Source: Methanooceanicella nereidis (lineage in GTDB: Archaea; Halobacteriota; Methanocellia; Methanocellales; Methanocellaceae). Taken from it: a DNA stretch of 64,000 bases. The stretch spans positions 1 to 64,000 of the forward strand of contig NZ_PGCK01000008.1 of assembly GCF_021023085.1 (NCBI RefSeq). Direction: 5' to 3'. A program made the position numbers and the translations under genes. Below are positions 16,795 to 24,998 of this stretch, one piece after another. Each line of letters starts with the position of its first letter. Position 1 is the stretch's first letter. The notes beneath the pieces were generated by a model. That model was not told where the DNA came from. It was given only the letters and a program-made list of their open reading frames with translations, and did no database searches.

Positions 16795-17880
16795 TTAACG
16801 CTCGAACAGCCTGTCCACGAACCAGCCGGTCTCGAATTTCTTTATATCCTTATATTCCTGTCCCATTCCCAGGAATAATATCGGCTTACCGGTGATATGG
16901 GCTATGGAAATAGCCGCTCCGCCTTTTGAATCCGCGTCGGCCTTCGTAAGAATGGTGCCGTTAATGGGAACTGCGTCGTTGAAGAGCTTCGCCCTTTCGA
17001 CCGCATCATTGCCCGCTATGGCCTCATCGACGAATATGACAAGGTCCGGTTTCACGACCCTGCTGATCTTACGCAGCTGGTCCATCAGGTTGATGTTAGT
17101 ATGCAGCCTTCCTGCGGTGTCGGCAAGGACTATGTCCTTTTTATTAGACTTTGCGTATGCCACGGCATCGTAGATGACAGCGGCCGGGTCCGCGCCCTGC
17201 TGGTGCTTTATCATCTTGATCCCGAGCTTTTCCGCATGCCTTTCCAGTTGCTCGATGGCGCCCGCCCTGAACGTATCGCCTGCAGCGATGGCCACACTGT
17301 AATTATGGTCCTTCAGGTACTGGCCAAGCTTTGCGATGGTCGTGGTCTTTCCGGCGCCGTTGACGCCAATAAAAATGATGGTGACTGGCTTTTCTCTATT
17401 CCTGACGAACTCGTCAAAATCAAGAGTGTTAACGTTCAGTATGTCGGAGATCGCATGCCTGAGAGCGTCCTCGGTCATGTCCCCCGTGGATGATAACAGC
17501 TTTTTTCGCTGTCCTGTCATATCCTTTTTAACGGTCTCGATGATCGATTCTGCGACGGGCAGGGCCACATCGCTTTCAAGAAGCGCCATCTCGAGGTCCC
17601 ATAACGGCCCTTCAAGCTCTTTTTCGGACAGTATGAGCTCTCCGCGCGTAAGCGCGACAGCCTTATCAAAAATACCTGATGGCTGTTTCGCTCCCGCCGG
17701 GGCGGTCTCTTTAGCCCGGGCCGGAGCTTGAGCCGGAGCTGCAGCCTGAGGAGCTTCTTGAGCCCTGGTCTCAGGTGCCGTCTCAGGCTTTTGTTCCTTC
17801 TCGGCCTGAGTAACGCTCTTTACTTTATCATCGATCGTCTTTTTAAAGTCGTTAAGCTTCTCTTTGAGCTTATCGAACAT
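16795..17880 (-). CDS. ftsY: signal recognition particle receptor FtsY
   Basis: This SRP GTPase receptor targets nascent membrane proteins. An acidic and Ala/Pro-rich N-terminal region (residues 20-70, APQAAAPAQAPARAKETAPA) replaces a membrane anchor. It is followed by the N helical bundle and the G domain with GVNGAGKTTTIAKLG, DTFRAGAIEQL, DTAGRL and TKADADSKGG. The length of 361 residues is normal. It is the last gene of the S19e-to-ftsY operon and starts 7 bases after the prefoldin stop. Confidence 0.97.
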   Translation of the reverse strand: MFDKLKEKLNDFKKTIDDKVKSVTQAEKEQKPETAPETRAQEAPQAAAPAQAPARAKETAPAGAKQPSGIFDKAVALTRGELILSEKELEGPLWDLEMALLESDVALPVAESIIETVKKDMTGQRKKLLSSTGDMTEDALRHAISDILNVNTLDFDEFVRNREKPVTIIFIGVNGAGKTTTIAKLGQYLKDHNYSVAIAAGDTFRAGAIEQLERHAEKLGIKMIKHQQGADPAAVIYDAVAYAKSNKKDIVLADTAGRLHTNINLMDQLRKISRVVKPDLVIFVDEAIAGNDAVERAKLFNDAVPINGTILTKADADSKGGAAISIAHITGKPILFLGMGQEYKDIKKFETGWFVDRLFER

Positions 17881-17887
17881 CGACCGA

Positions 17888-18301
17888 TCACCTGTACTTT
17901 TCTGCTTCCTGCTGAAGCCTCATCAGTTCGTTAGTGACCTGATTTATGGCCCCTGAGGTCTCTACAAGGATCTTCTCCATCTCCGTCCTTCTTGAGGAAA
18001 GGATGGCCTTTGAATCATCAGCGCTCTTCTCGACGCTGATGCCCGCGCCGATACCTATCAGTACGCGGCTCGGGTTTGAGATCGTTGCATAGACATAAGA
18101 GTTAGCGCCGATCGGGACAAGCATCTCGTGTCCTTCTTCCTTTTCCTCTAAGGACCCAAGCGCCTTAAGTGCGTTATCAATGTCGTTTAACGATAACTGT
18201 ATAAAATTAGCCTGCTGTTGCAGCATTTCCAGCCTGGACTGGTATGCCTGCATCCTGGCAACTAATTCCCTTATCTGTTCCTCGGTCGCCATGTCTGCCA
18301 T
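17888..18301 (-). CDS. pfdA: prefoldin alpha subunit
   Basis: This chaperone subunit builds the jellyfish hexamer with PfdB. Two long coiled-coil helices (residues about 5-50 and 90-135) flank a short beta hairpin around [16 protein letters not shown]. The length of 137 residues is typical. The start may be the first Met or MATEEQ three codons later. The gene begins 3 bases after the LX stop, so it is tightly coupled. Confidence 0.95.
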   Translation of the reverse strand: MADMATEEQIRELVARMQAYQSRLEMLQQQANFIQLSLNDIDNALKALGSLEEKEEGHEMLVPIGANSYVYATISNPSRVLIGIGAGISVEKSADDSKAILSSRRTEMEKILVETSGAINQVTNELMRLQQEAEKYR

Positions 18302-18304
18302 TGA

Positions 18305-18481
18305 TCATGCCTCTTCAACGGATTCGATGTTTATCCTGTTCCTGGTCACACGGTGCTTGCTTCCGAATAAGGATAGGACTTTCTCCTCGGCATTATTCGC
18401 GTTCTGCGATTCTACCTCTTTGGAGAACTTCTCCTTCTGGACGCCAGCCTGAAATGTTCCTTTGACTATGAATTTTGCCAT
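18305..18481 (-). CDS. rplX: 50S ribosomal protein L18Ae/LX
   Basis: This short gene of 58 residues begins MAKFIVKGTFQAGVQKEKFS and ends NIESVEEA. The phrases FIVKGTFQ, EKVLSLFGSKHRVTRNRI and INIESVEE are characteristic of archaeal LX (L20e/L18a). It lies between aIF6 (4-base gap) and pfdA (3-base gap), its usual archaeal place. It is easily missed because of its length. Confidence 0.95.
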   Translation of the reverse strand: MAKFIVKGTFQAGVQKEKFSKEVESQNANNAEEKVLSLFGSKHRVTRNRINIESVEEA

Positions 18482-18485
18482 ATGT

Positions 18486-19151
18486 TCACTCCCCTATGAA
18501 GCCCAGGGCATCCTCGATCCTTCCTAATTCCGGACCGGATGTCCTAGTGCCTGTTATTAGCCCTTTCGTCGTAGCGAGTATCGCCGAACCGACGAGCGGT
18601 GAGCCGAAGCTTACGGTGCCTATGTCGACTGGCAGGTTAAAAAGGTCCTCAAGGAAAGATAACTCTTCCTCGGTAGCCCTTGGATGTACCAATAAACCCT
18701 TATTGGTCGCGAATCCTGCCATTCCTACCGTCTTCAGCCCTCCTATCGTTCCACGCTTTACGGTAACTTTGAGGGTATTTTCAACTATCTCGATACTCTT
18801 GTCGCTCAATCCCGGATGCACTAGCGCCGCATTGTCGTTTGCCAGTACTATGTTGCCGACCGCCGTCATTTTTCCCGGCAGCCTGGCCACTGGCACGTAC
18901 TCTTCAATGGGGCGTATCTCTCTGTCGAGCGCGAGGTCAGAGACGATGATGCCATTACTGTTGCCCGTGAGCATCGAGCCTATCAAAGTGCTTTCGTTTA
19001 TCAGCGTAGTGACGGGTTCGACCTCCAGGACTTCTGCCACTTCTGCCACAGTGTCCTTTGGAAGGTCATGCGGCAATATCACCAGGTTTTCCGTATTAGA
19101 TCCATAAATGCCTACGTACGGATAACCGTAAAAGTCTAACTGCTTGATCAT
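18486..19151 (-). CDS. eif6: translation initiation factor aIF6
   Basis: This anti-association factor binds the large subunit near L14e. The sequence starts MIKQLDFYGYPYVGIYGSNT and has the five-fold pseudo-repeat of the family, with VGRG-type turns such as VKRGTIGGLKTVGMAGFATNKGLL replaced by related forms. The frame is open further upstream to 19274, but only the Met at 19151 begins the conserved domain. The length of 221 residues is normal. It is 23 bases after the L31e stop. Confidence 0.95.
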   Translation of the reverse strand: MIKQLDFYGYPYVGIYGSNTENLVILPHDLPKDTVAEVAEVLEVEPVTTLINESTLIGSMLTGNSNGIIVSDLALDREIRPIEEYVPVARLPGKMTAVGNIVLANDNAALVHPGLSDKSIEIVENTLKVTVKRGTIGGLKTVGMAGFATNKGLLVHPRATEEELSFLEDLFNLPVDIGTVSFGSPLVGSAILATTKGLITGTRTSGPELGRIEDALGFIGE

Positions 19152-19174
19152 CCCGTCATCACTAGCCTTTATAC

Positions 19175-19465
19175 TTACTCGCTTCCGATCACATCGGCCT
19201 CTACTATTCCGTCCTCTGCCTTGATCGCTTTGACCCTGACCTTGGAGGGCGGCTTTTCGATGCCCTTGGACCATACAGCCTCATTGAGCGATTTGTTGAT
19301 CCTGATGCTGCTTTCGTCTACCTTCATGTGCCTGGAAAGGTATTCTCTGATAACTTTAACGGCCTTGTTACTCTTCTTCCATGTCGGGTAGTTCTTGACC
19401 TCCCTCAATGGGATCGTGTAGATCTGCTCGGTAACGGCCCCTGTGGTTTTTTCATTTTCTGCCAT
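19175..19465 (-). CDS. rpl31e: 50S ribosomal protein L31e
   Basis: This component of the large subunit lies near the exit tunnel. Typical phrases are [40 protein letters not shown] and the end [20 protein letters not shown]. The start at 19465 (MAENEKTT) is preferred over an in-frame Met three codons upstream. It is 25 bases from L39e. Confidence 0.95.
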   Translation of the reverse strand: MAENEKTTGAVTEQIYTIPLREVKNYPTWKKSNKAVKVIREYLSRHMKVDESSIRINKSLNEAVWSKGIEKPPSKVRVKAIKAEDGIVEADVIGSE

Positions 19466-19490
19466 GCTAAACACCTACGCTTCTTCTACC

Positions 19491-19643
19491 TTACTCCGGT
19501 AAGCTTGTTCTTCTCCAGCTTCTCCTCTGCGGGTGGGACATGACAGCACGGTTTGTCTTCATTATGACCCAAGCTGGAACTCTTCTGTTCTGGTTAGTGT
19601 ATTTTGCTAACCTGATCTTCTTACCTTTCGACTTTTTCGTCAT
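19491..19643 (-). CDS. rpl39e: 50S ribosomal protein L39e
   Basis: A 50-residue basic protein: [20 protein letters not shown], then [12 protein letters not shown], and the end [15 protein letters not shown]. These match the L39e signature ([12 protein letters not shown], RRxWRR). The start codon lies inside the 3' end of the upstream PP-loop gene, overlapping it by 23 bases in another frame, which indicates translational coupling. It is too short for most gene finders. Confidence 0.95.
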   Translation of the reverse strand: MTKKSKGKKIRLAKYTNQNRRVPAWVIMKTNRAVMSHPQRRSWRRTSLPE

Positions 19644-20241
19644 GTTTAAACCTTCTCAGTACCCTTGATTGAATATGTTTATGGGGAAATATTCGATGAT
19701 ACACGTCCTCCCCGTATTTGTCCCTCATCAACGACCTTGCTTCTGTCTCGTAATCGGCCTTTTCCAAGGTCTCGGAGTTCGCTTCTACGATCTCGAGATG
19801 CTCTCTCACGAGAGCGTCTATGGCGCTTTTTCCATATCCTGCAAGTGGCCGGACATATCTGATATTCGTTCTGTCCTCAAGGCTCCTTATCTCGGATATG
19901 TTGAGCATCGGCGCGCGGTCATCCCGTCTCGTGCCGTCGGCAATGAATGCCGCCTCACCCAGCGCAGCGACCGTTTCGAGCGCCTCTTTATGTATAAGGT
20001 TAATGCCGTACCGGGGATACCCGAACTTGAGCATTACCTCAATGCTTTCATCCAGCGTTTTCGGATCAAGCTTCACGAGCTTGAACGGGAACCCGATGTC
20101 ATGGGCAGCCTGCCTGGCATTCTCCCACGATCTTTCCAGCCCGAACGTACAGGTAACAAGCTCCACCTCGAAAAAAGGCTCGAGCAATATGGCTGACAGC
20201 GAACTGTCCTTGCCGCCACTGTACAATACCTGCACTTTCAT
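19621..20241 (-). CDS. PP-loop ATP-pyrophosphatase superfamily protein
   Basis: The N-terminal [13 protein letters not shown] is the PP-loop that binds ATP and releases pyrophosphate. A second conserved patch [15 protein letters not shown] and the C-terminal [14 protein letters not shown] follow. The length of 206 residues matches the family found in many archaeal ribosomal operons. The chemistry (RNA modification, thiolation or adenylation of an unknown substrate) is not assigned. It overlaps PDCD5 by 4 bases and L39e by 23 bases, so it is embedded in the translation operon. Confidence 0.85.
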   Translation of the reverse strand: MKVQVLYSGGKDSSLSAILLEPFFEVELVTCTFGLERSWENARQAAHDIGFPFKLVKLDPKTLDESIEVMLKFGYPRYGINLIHKEALETVAALGEAAFIADGTRRDDRAPMLNISEIRSLEDRTNIRYVRPLAGYGKSAIDALVREHLEIVEANSETLEKADYETEARSLMRDKYGEDVYHRIFPHKHIQSRVLRRFKHDEKVER

Positions 20242-20567
20242 TTCCGTCTTATCTTAATGTCCCGCTTCTTTGGCTGGATCTGTTCCAGTATGCTTTTCAG
20301 CTGTTCGTCGTCGATCTGTTTTGCGAGCCTTCCCGATTGCGCCAGTGCTATCAACTGGTTCTCGACGCTGGCAACGAATTCGGGCTTTGTCATCCTTATC
20401 GTATTAAGGCGCTCGCGGGCTTCGGGAGTGAGGATCTGGCGGAGAATCATTGCTTTTTGCTGCTCTACCTGCTGACGCTGCTGCTCTCTTGCCATGTCTT
20501 CGCCCTGGGCTCTCTGTAGCTCTTCAAGCTTGCGTCTGCGTATTTCGTTTATTTCATCGCCGCTCAT
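20238..20567 (-). CDS. PDCD5-family DNA-binding protein
   Basis: This small helical protein (TFAR19/PDCD5 fold) is found next to S19e in many archaea. The sequence starts [20 protein letters not shown] and has a long charged helix. The conserved core is [20 protein letters not shown], then [14 protein letters not shown], with a basic tail [10 protein letters not shown]. Its cellular role is not established; DNA and RNA binding are reported for the family. The start at 20567 is preferred to one three codons earlier. Confidence 0.93.
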   Translation of the reverse strand: MSGDEINEIRRRKLEELQRAQGEDMAREQQRQQVEQQKAMILRQILTPEARERLNTIRMTKPEFVASVENQLIALAQSGRLAKQIDDEQLKSILEQIQPKKRDIKIRRK

Positions 20568-20617
20568 TTGTATCACTCTATTCTATACGGGTTATACCTA
20601 TAAATCGATCCCTGGCT

Positions 20618-21052
20618 TTATGCCTCTACCTTCGACTCACCGGCTACCATTTCGGTAGCGATCTTGTCGAGGAACGACATGCCTGCCGGTGTGATAACAC
20701 GGCCGTTCTTGATCGATTTTACGTATCCTGCCTTCTCGAGCTGCTGAAGCGCTGTCCTTATGACCGCACCGCTGCCTCTCTCGTGTCTGTCCGGGCGTAC
20801 ACCGCGGTTCTTCTTTCCGCCGTACAGCGACCTGAGCCTCTGCACACCTACGGGGCCGTCCATATAGATCCTTCTTAAGATGGATGCGCATCTGGTGTAC
20901 CACCAGTCTTGCTGGGTGGGAGGAAGCTCTCTGTGTACACCTGTCTTCACATCTGCAGCCCATTCAGGGGGCTGGATCTTACCTGTCTCCTTTAATTTTT
21001 GTGCCGTCTTGTTAACAAATAAAGTGCCGGGCACGTCATAAACTACTGCCAT
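20618..21052 (-). CDS. rps19e: 30S ribosomal protein S19e
   Basis: This is the first gene of the translation operon. Signature regions are PPEWAADVKTGVHRELPP, DWWYTRCASILRRIYMDGPVGVQRLRSLYGG and GSGAVIRTALQQLEKAGYV. The length of 144 residues is normal for archaea. It is preceded by a 5-base GGAGG-type site (attacggaggaataag) and a long unexplained leader. Confidence 0.96.
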   Translation of the reverse strand: MAVVYDVPGTLFVNKTAQKLKETGKIQPPEWAADVKTGVHRELPPTQQDWWYTRCASILRRIYMDGPVGVQRLRSLYGGKKNRGVRPDRHERGSGAVIRTALQQLEKAGYVKSIKNGRVITPAGMSFLDKIATEMVAGESKVEA

Positions 21053-21300
21053 CTTATTCCTCCGTAATACTTACGTGATAGATTCATCGCCTGCCGGGTC
21101 TTTTTGGAGGCCTGGCCGTTTTACCCTGCTATGTACAAGTGCGCGGTCATCCCGCCGGTGTCATCCGCTTTTTGCTTCACGCGACACTGCCACGGTTTCG
21201 GAGCATACCTTACGGATGCGCCAAGGTCGGGCAAACTAAATACCGTCACAGAGCCTGTATGATCGATATCATCAATTACATTGGGCAGATAAATCTATGG
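21053..21300 (-). ncRNA. possible structured leader or small RNA upstream of S19e
   Basis: This stretch of about 250 bases has higher GC than its flanks but no plausible frame. On the minus strand a TATA-like box (TATATAAAAA, plus-strand 21312-21321) lies where a promoter for a transcript starting near 21287 would be expected. The stretch can fold locally: GCATCC/GGTATGC closed by GTAA, GCGG/CCGC around 21140-21165, and ATGATATCGATCAT. No RNase P or SRP consensus was recognised. It may be the 5' leader of the S19e operon with autoregulatory structure, or a separate RNA. Confidence 0.35.
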
Positions 21301-21484
21301 CTTGTGAAGTGTTTTTATATACTTATAGTTTTTCGTGAGTCGAAACACTTCGTGTACTATTGAAACGCATCAAGGATATAAAGCTTCACTTCGACTGCAG
21401 GTCCTAGCGTTCATTCTGATGAAAATTAATTATAAAATTACGTGTATAAATAAATATGTATTTAAAGAAAAAGGATGGAGCGCA

Positions 21485-22408
21485 TCAAATGATGCAATCT
21501 TCATTTAACCTGTAAGTGCCCGGCTTCACCGGCCTGCCGGAAGTGAGACGGTCTATTATCTTATCATATATATCATGATCCTTCGAGTCCTCTATGCCCG
21601 CATAGAAGCTCGGGTTATCGTTGATCTCTATGCAGTAATATTCCCCGTTGACCTCTTTTATGTCAAGGCCGTATAGCCCGTCGCCCACGCACTTTGTGAC
21701 CTTTATCGCAAGCTCCTCCAGCTTCTTAGGGATGTTCTTACGCATGATGGGCGTCGATTTCCCCCATTCCTGCTTGCCGTCAACCATGGACTTTACTTTC
21801 CACCCTCCCTTTGGCATATGATATTTACAGAGGTAAAGCACCTTGCCGTCGAGCATTCCGACTCTCCAGTCGAAAGTCGTCGGCATGAACTCCTGCAGGA
21901 CAATGGGCCTGGCGTTCTTGAGATACCTGGAGGTGATCTCCTTGAGCTCAGCCTCATCATGCGCTTTCTCCACATGTGAGGAGAACTTGGTGTAAGGGGC
22001 TTTGACCACTATAGGGAACTTAAGGTATTCTATTATTTTCCTGAGATTATCCGGGCTGTAGTCTCCCGCGAAAAGGACCGATCTCGGGGAAGGTATATTG
22101 TTCTGCTTGAACAGGCCGTCAAGCACCACTTTAGAGGAACAGGTGCGTATCGAGTGGGGGTCGTCTATGACGACCTTACCCAGTGCGTCGGCAGTCCTCG
22201 ATACGACATACGCGGTATTCATGGGGTCCGTAGTGGCCCTGATGAATATCGAGTCGAACTCGGGTATCCTGTTCAAGTCCTTTTTAAATATATACTCGAA
22301 CTGATGCCCTTTTCTTTCAGCCGACGTCTTGAAATTCTCAAGCGCCTGCGCCTCTATTTTGGTGTGGAAGGAATATGTTTCAACGAAACACCCTATTTTC
22401 AAATACAC
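21485..22408 (-). CDS. RimK-type ATP-grasp ligase (catalytic half)
   Basis: This ATP-dependent carboxylate-amine/thiol ligase has the ATP-grasp fold: a central KFPIVVKAPYTKFSSHVEKA loop, VLQEFMPTTFDWRVGMLDGK and the metal-binding end YGLDIKEVNGEYYCIEINDNPSF. The length of 307 residues matches the catalytic part of larger RLAN-RimK proteins of bacteria. The gene overlaps the upstream RLAN-domain gene by 10 bases, so the two act together. The substrate is unknown; the family adds amino acids to peptides or proteins. Confidence 0.88.
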   Translation of the reverse strand: MYLKIGCFVETYSFHTKIEAQALENFKTSAERKGHQFEYIFKKDLNRIPEFDSIFIRATTDPMNTAYVVSRTADALGKVVIDDPHSIRTCSSKVVLDGLFKQNNIPSPRSVLFAGDYSPDNLRKIIEYLKFPIVVKAPYTKFSSHVEKAHDEAELKEITSRYLKNARPIVLQEFMPTTFDWRVGMLDGKVLYLCKYHMPKGGWKVKSMVDGKQEWGKSTPIMRKNIPKKLEELAIKVTKCVGDGLYGLDIKEVNGEYYCIEINDNPSFYAGIEDSKDHDIYDKIIDRLTSGRPVKPGTYRLNEDCII

Positions 22409-23067
22409 GCACCACGTTTTTCAATGTTATGGATAGTATGCAGCTTCTGTTTGACGAGATCCCAGTTAACCTCTTTTCGCTCACAGGGCTCGAAATGCGA
22501 AAGATATGCCTTTCCGTCGTGGATCTGTATTATCAGCTTTCCTATAGGTATATGGAATGCCTCATAGAACTTGCGGGCTATCTCTTTCGCCTCTGCAACA
22601 TCGGTCTCTCCGAAGACCTGAATGGCTTCCTTTACCTCTCCGACCAGAGGCTGGACCGATACGGGATACCTGTTATTCATGCTCAGGCTTTTCATCGTCC
22701 TGTGCATCTTTGACTCAGATCTCACCTGTGTCACGGAGTTACAGGTATACGGGTTTACCGCGAAACACAATGCAGGCAGGTTAACGTTATGCTCGTACTT
22801 TGCCAGCAGCGTGTAAGGCATGCAGGGAATGCCTGCCTTTTCTGCCCTTATCATAAGCAGCGGGTTCCTGTGAGCATCGAGAATATCCGCGCAACTCGGA
22901 GTGACCTTGTTGCCGCTTAGCTCGGCATGCATAGAAACATAGTAACCCATCTTCTGGTATCTATAATCGTGCGATACGTTCAACACTTCGCCCTTTACGG
23001 ACGAGTTAAGAAAAGCGAAGGGACCGAAATCCGCTTCATCATCATCCTCGTTAATAACGATTGTCAC
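22399..23067 (-). CDS. RLAN (RimK-like ATP-grasp N-terminal) domain protein
   Basis: The segment VLNVSHDYRYQKMGYYVSMHAELSGNKV is the hallmark of RLAN domains, which in many bacteria are fused in front of a RimK-like ATP-grasp domain. Here it is a separate 222-residue protein. The C-terminal part (PIGKLIIQIHDGKAYLSHFE) continues the same domain. The gene ends inside the start of the ATP-grasp gene (10-base overlap in another frame), so the pair is the split form of the fused bacterial protein. The promoter lies in the AT-rich sequence 23070-23200. Confidence 0.82.
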   Translation of the reverse strand: MTIVINEDDDEADFGPFAFLNSSVKGEVLNVSHDYRYQKMGYYVSMHAELSGNKVTPSCADILDAHRNPLLMIRAEKAGIPCMPYTLLAKYEHNVNLPALCFAVNPYTCNSVTQVRSESKMHRTMKSLSMNNRYPVSVQPLVGEVKEAIQVFGETDVAEAKEIARKFYEAFHIPIGKLIIQIHDGKAYLSHFEPCERKEVNWDLVKQKLHTIHNIEKRGACI

Positions 23068-23320
23068 TAAGGGACATCTCCACTTGTGCTAATATCATTT
23101 CTGAATGTATATGAATTTGATGGTGTTACTCCTGTTATAACCGCTTAAATAGCGAAATTTAGCAGTATTTACATTATCGATAATGTATTATATAATTAAT
23201 ATCGAAAAAAAAGCGATAATTACCGAACGGCATGTTGGCCCCGATCTTTAAAACTCTGAATGAATTAAGGCGATATTAAGCGATATATACCATCGGGTCC
23301 AGGATGGGTATGATCATCAT

Positions 23321-23380
23321 TGGTCATGAAGGAGATGTTATTATGCTGTGCGCAGACATGATGCACTGCCTTCATGATCA
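23321..23380. repeat. nested inverted repeat, possible RNA hairpin
   Basis: TGGTCATGAAGG (23321-23332) pairs with CCTTCATGATCA (23369-23380), 12 pairs with one G-T. The 36-base loop contains the smaller hairpin CTG-TGCG-CAG. There is no T-run after it on either strand, so it is more likely an RNA or a binding site than a terminator. Confidence 0.5.
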
Positions 23381-23467
23381 TTATCGCCCTGTCTGGCATG
23401 AAAAATGAGGCCCGGAGGCTTAACATAGCCTCAGCTGGCCATTGTAGACTTTTTAAAAGTAATTTCT

Positions 23468-23489
23468 TTTCCACCGGAAATAAAGGGGT
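23468..23489 (+). promoter_or_regulatory. isolated ORB-like site
   Basis: TTTCCACCGGAAATAAAGGG continues with GTAAAAT. It is identical to the site at 7742 except for two bases in the dyad centre. It lies downstream of UPF0147 in a non-coding gap. Confidence 0.7.
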
Positions 23490-23524
23490 AAAATGCTCTG
23501 TTTAGAGCAAAAAATACCCGTTAT

Positions 23525-23791
23525 TTACCCTTCCACGGATATGGTCTCAAGCTGGCTCGCTATGTTCCAGATGAGAGTCCTGGTGTGCAGCGGTATGTTG
23601 GGATCGTTCGATATCTCATCAAGTATCGATATGCTCGACGCTGCCCTTACGGCAGGGGTCTCGCTTGTGTTGAGCAGTATATTTTTAACGTTATCCGCGC
23701 TTCTTCTGATGTTGCGCGGGACGGTGTCGTCGTCCTTGATCCTGGACAGGACGTCCACGCATTGTTTTATTACGGTGTCAGCATTTGACAT
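23525..23791 (-). CDS. UPF0147 family protein
   Basis: This 88-residue helical protein is conserved in archaea: [20 protein letters not shown], then [20 protein letters not shown] and [16 protein letters not shown]. No function is known for the family. It stands alone, with the stop 36 bases from an ORB-like site. Confidence 0.9.
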   Translation of the reverse strand: MSNADTVIKQCVDVLSRIKDDDTVPRNIRRSADNVKNILLNTSETPAVRAASSISILDEISNDPNIPLHTRTLIWNIASQLETISVEG

Positions 23792-23936
23792 TATATCACC
23801 TTTTTAACCGTTTGATCGATGTAAAATCAGATGTACGATTTCTATATATAATATTATAGAAAAATTTCGGTCAATCCGGACTTACTCTTGGTATGTTTAT
23901 ACTCTTATCTATTATTAGTGTATCCTGATATAAAAC

Positions 23937-24440
23937 TTATCTCTTGAAATTTTCCAGAGACATTATCATATGTTTTTTAAGGTTCATATAATACGCTATG
24001 CCTCTGCCCAGGAACAATGCGGCCTCGGCCAGGAGAAAATAGCTGACATAAAGGTACTCCCTGCCCGCACCGTGCCACGGCATGCTGATGCCGAACTGGC
24101 CGAAACAGAACGTGTAAGCTAAAAGTGATGCGACCGCCACAAAAACGAATGAGATCGCCGTCATCAGCTTACTCCACGACCCCTGCCTTCCCGACATAGC
24201 CCTGTACTTGAATGTCTCCCTGAACCTTGAATAAAGAACGCCGAAGAAGACCAGTGCCGGTAAGAAGCTTACGACCGCTATCAGGAAAGAGTACGGGCTC
24301 AGCCTGTAGGATGTCTCAAAATACACCGAAGACGCCAGGAATATGACCGTGAATAACAGTGACATCATAGTGAACACAAGCTCAAACCTCAAAATCCGTT
24401 GAGCCCTGTCTGCCAGTATCCTATCCAGTTGATTCCTCAT
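23937..24440 (-). CDS. predicted four-helix membrane protein
   Basis: The family is not recognised. The 167-residue chain has four hydrophobic segments: FTMMSLLFTVIFLASSVYF, YSFLIAVVSFLPALVFFGVL, LMTAISFVFVAVASLLAYTF and VSYFLLAEAALFLGRGIAYY. Short charged loops separate them. The N- and C-termini are basic and probably cytoplasmic. No catalytic motif is seen. It is divergent from the zinc-ribbon gene at 24543. Confidence 0.7.
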   Translation of the reverse strand: MRNQLDRILADRAQRILRFELVFTMMSLLFTVIFLASSVYFETSYRLSPYSFLIAVVSFLPALVFFGVLYSRFRETFKYRAMSGRQGSWSKLMTAISFVFVAVASLLAYTFCFGQFGISMPWHGAGREYLYVSYFLLAEAALFLGRGIAYYMNLKKHMIMSLENFKR

Positions 24441-24542
24441 ACAAACGAACTGAGATTGGTTTTAACCCTTATGAAGCTTCCCATTATTGCGCCCGGCATT
24501 TATAGAAAAGTTTATCTGAATAGTACCTAACCTATTCATAAT

Positions 24543-24983
24543 ATGGCAGAGGAAGACCTTGAAAAGATAACGAAGATGCTGGAGCGCGGCGGGACGATGC
24601 TCGCGAAGCACTGTGATTGCGGAGCCCCGCTGTTCAAGTATAAGGGTAAGATATTATGTCCTGTGTGCGACTCTAAAAAAGAAGAGGAAACATCTACAAA
24701 GCTGGCAGTGCCGGTGGAGACAAAGCCTGCGCTGACGCCTCAGCCGTCGCTCGAGGCTGTAAAAAGCAATCGTATGATCGAGCTCCCCGAGAAGCGCGTG
24801 AGCCTGGTCATCAAGTACGATGAGCTGGAAGAGGAGAACATCGAGGCTGTAATAATCTCAAAGATCAATGACATCACGGCCAGGCTGGCAAGGGAAGAGT
24901 ACCCGGACAAGATCCAGATGTACCTCGATATACTTGAGACATCCATGCGAGTCCTGCGTGAATTAAGAGGCCTGTCCAGATAG
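24543..24983 (+). CDS. Sjogren's/scleroderma autoantigen 1 (p27) family zinc-ribbon protein
   Basis: The N-terminal part has a helical KITKMLERGGTMLAKHCDCG, continuing to a zinc ribbon with CDCG and CPVC, as in the Auto_anti-p27 family. The middle 40 residues are a Pro-rich linker. The C-terminal half (residues 80-146) is a predicted coiled helix. The molecular role in archaea is unknown. A T-rich stretch (CTTTTTCAATATTTTATTTTT) right after the stop is probably the terminator, shared with the convergent glycosyltransferase. Confidence 0.85.
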   Translation: MAEEDLEKITKMLERGGTMLAKHCDCGAPLFKYKGKILCPVCDSKKEEETSTKLAVPVETKPALTPQPSLEAVKSNRMIELPEKRVSLVIKYDELEEENIEAVIISKINDITARLAREEYPDKIQMYLDILETSMRVLRELRGLSR

Positions 24984-24998
24984 GCCTTTTTCAATATT

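Larger units (their letters stand above)
23068..23524. other. gene-free interval with inverted repeat and ORB-like site
   Basis: This interval of about 460 bases holds the RLAN promoter region, a 12-bp inverted repeat at 23321-23380 and an ORB-like site at 23468. A 69-codon frame on the minus strand (23265-23474) has no recognisable product and overlaps both structures, so it is not called. Confidence 0.5.

Noticed and set aside
21053-21300. SRP RNA or RNase P RNA
   Set aside because: The conserved helix 8 of SRP RNA and the conserved RNase P core words were not found.
23265-23474. 69-codon minus-strand frame
   Set aside because: It has no family resemblance, overlaps an inverted repeat and starts inside an ORB-like site.
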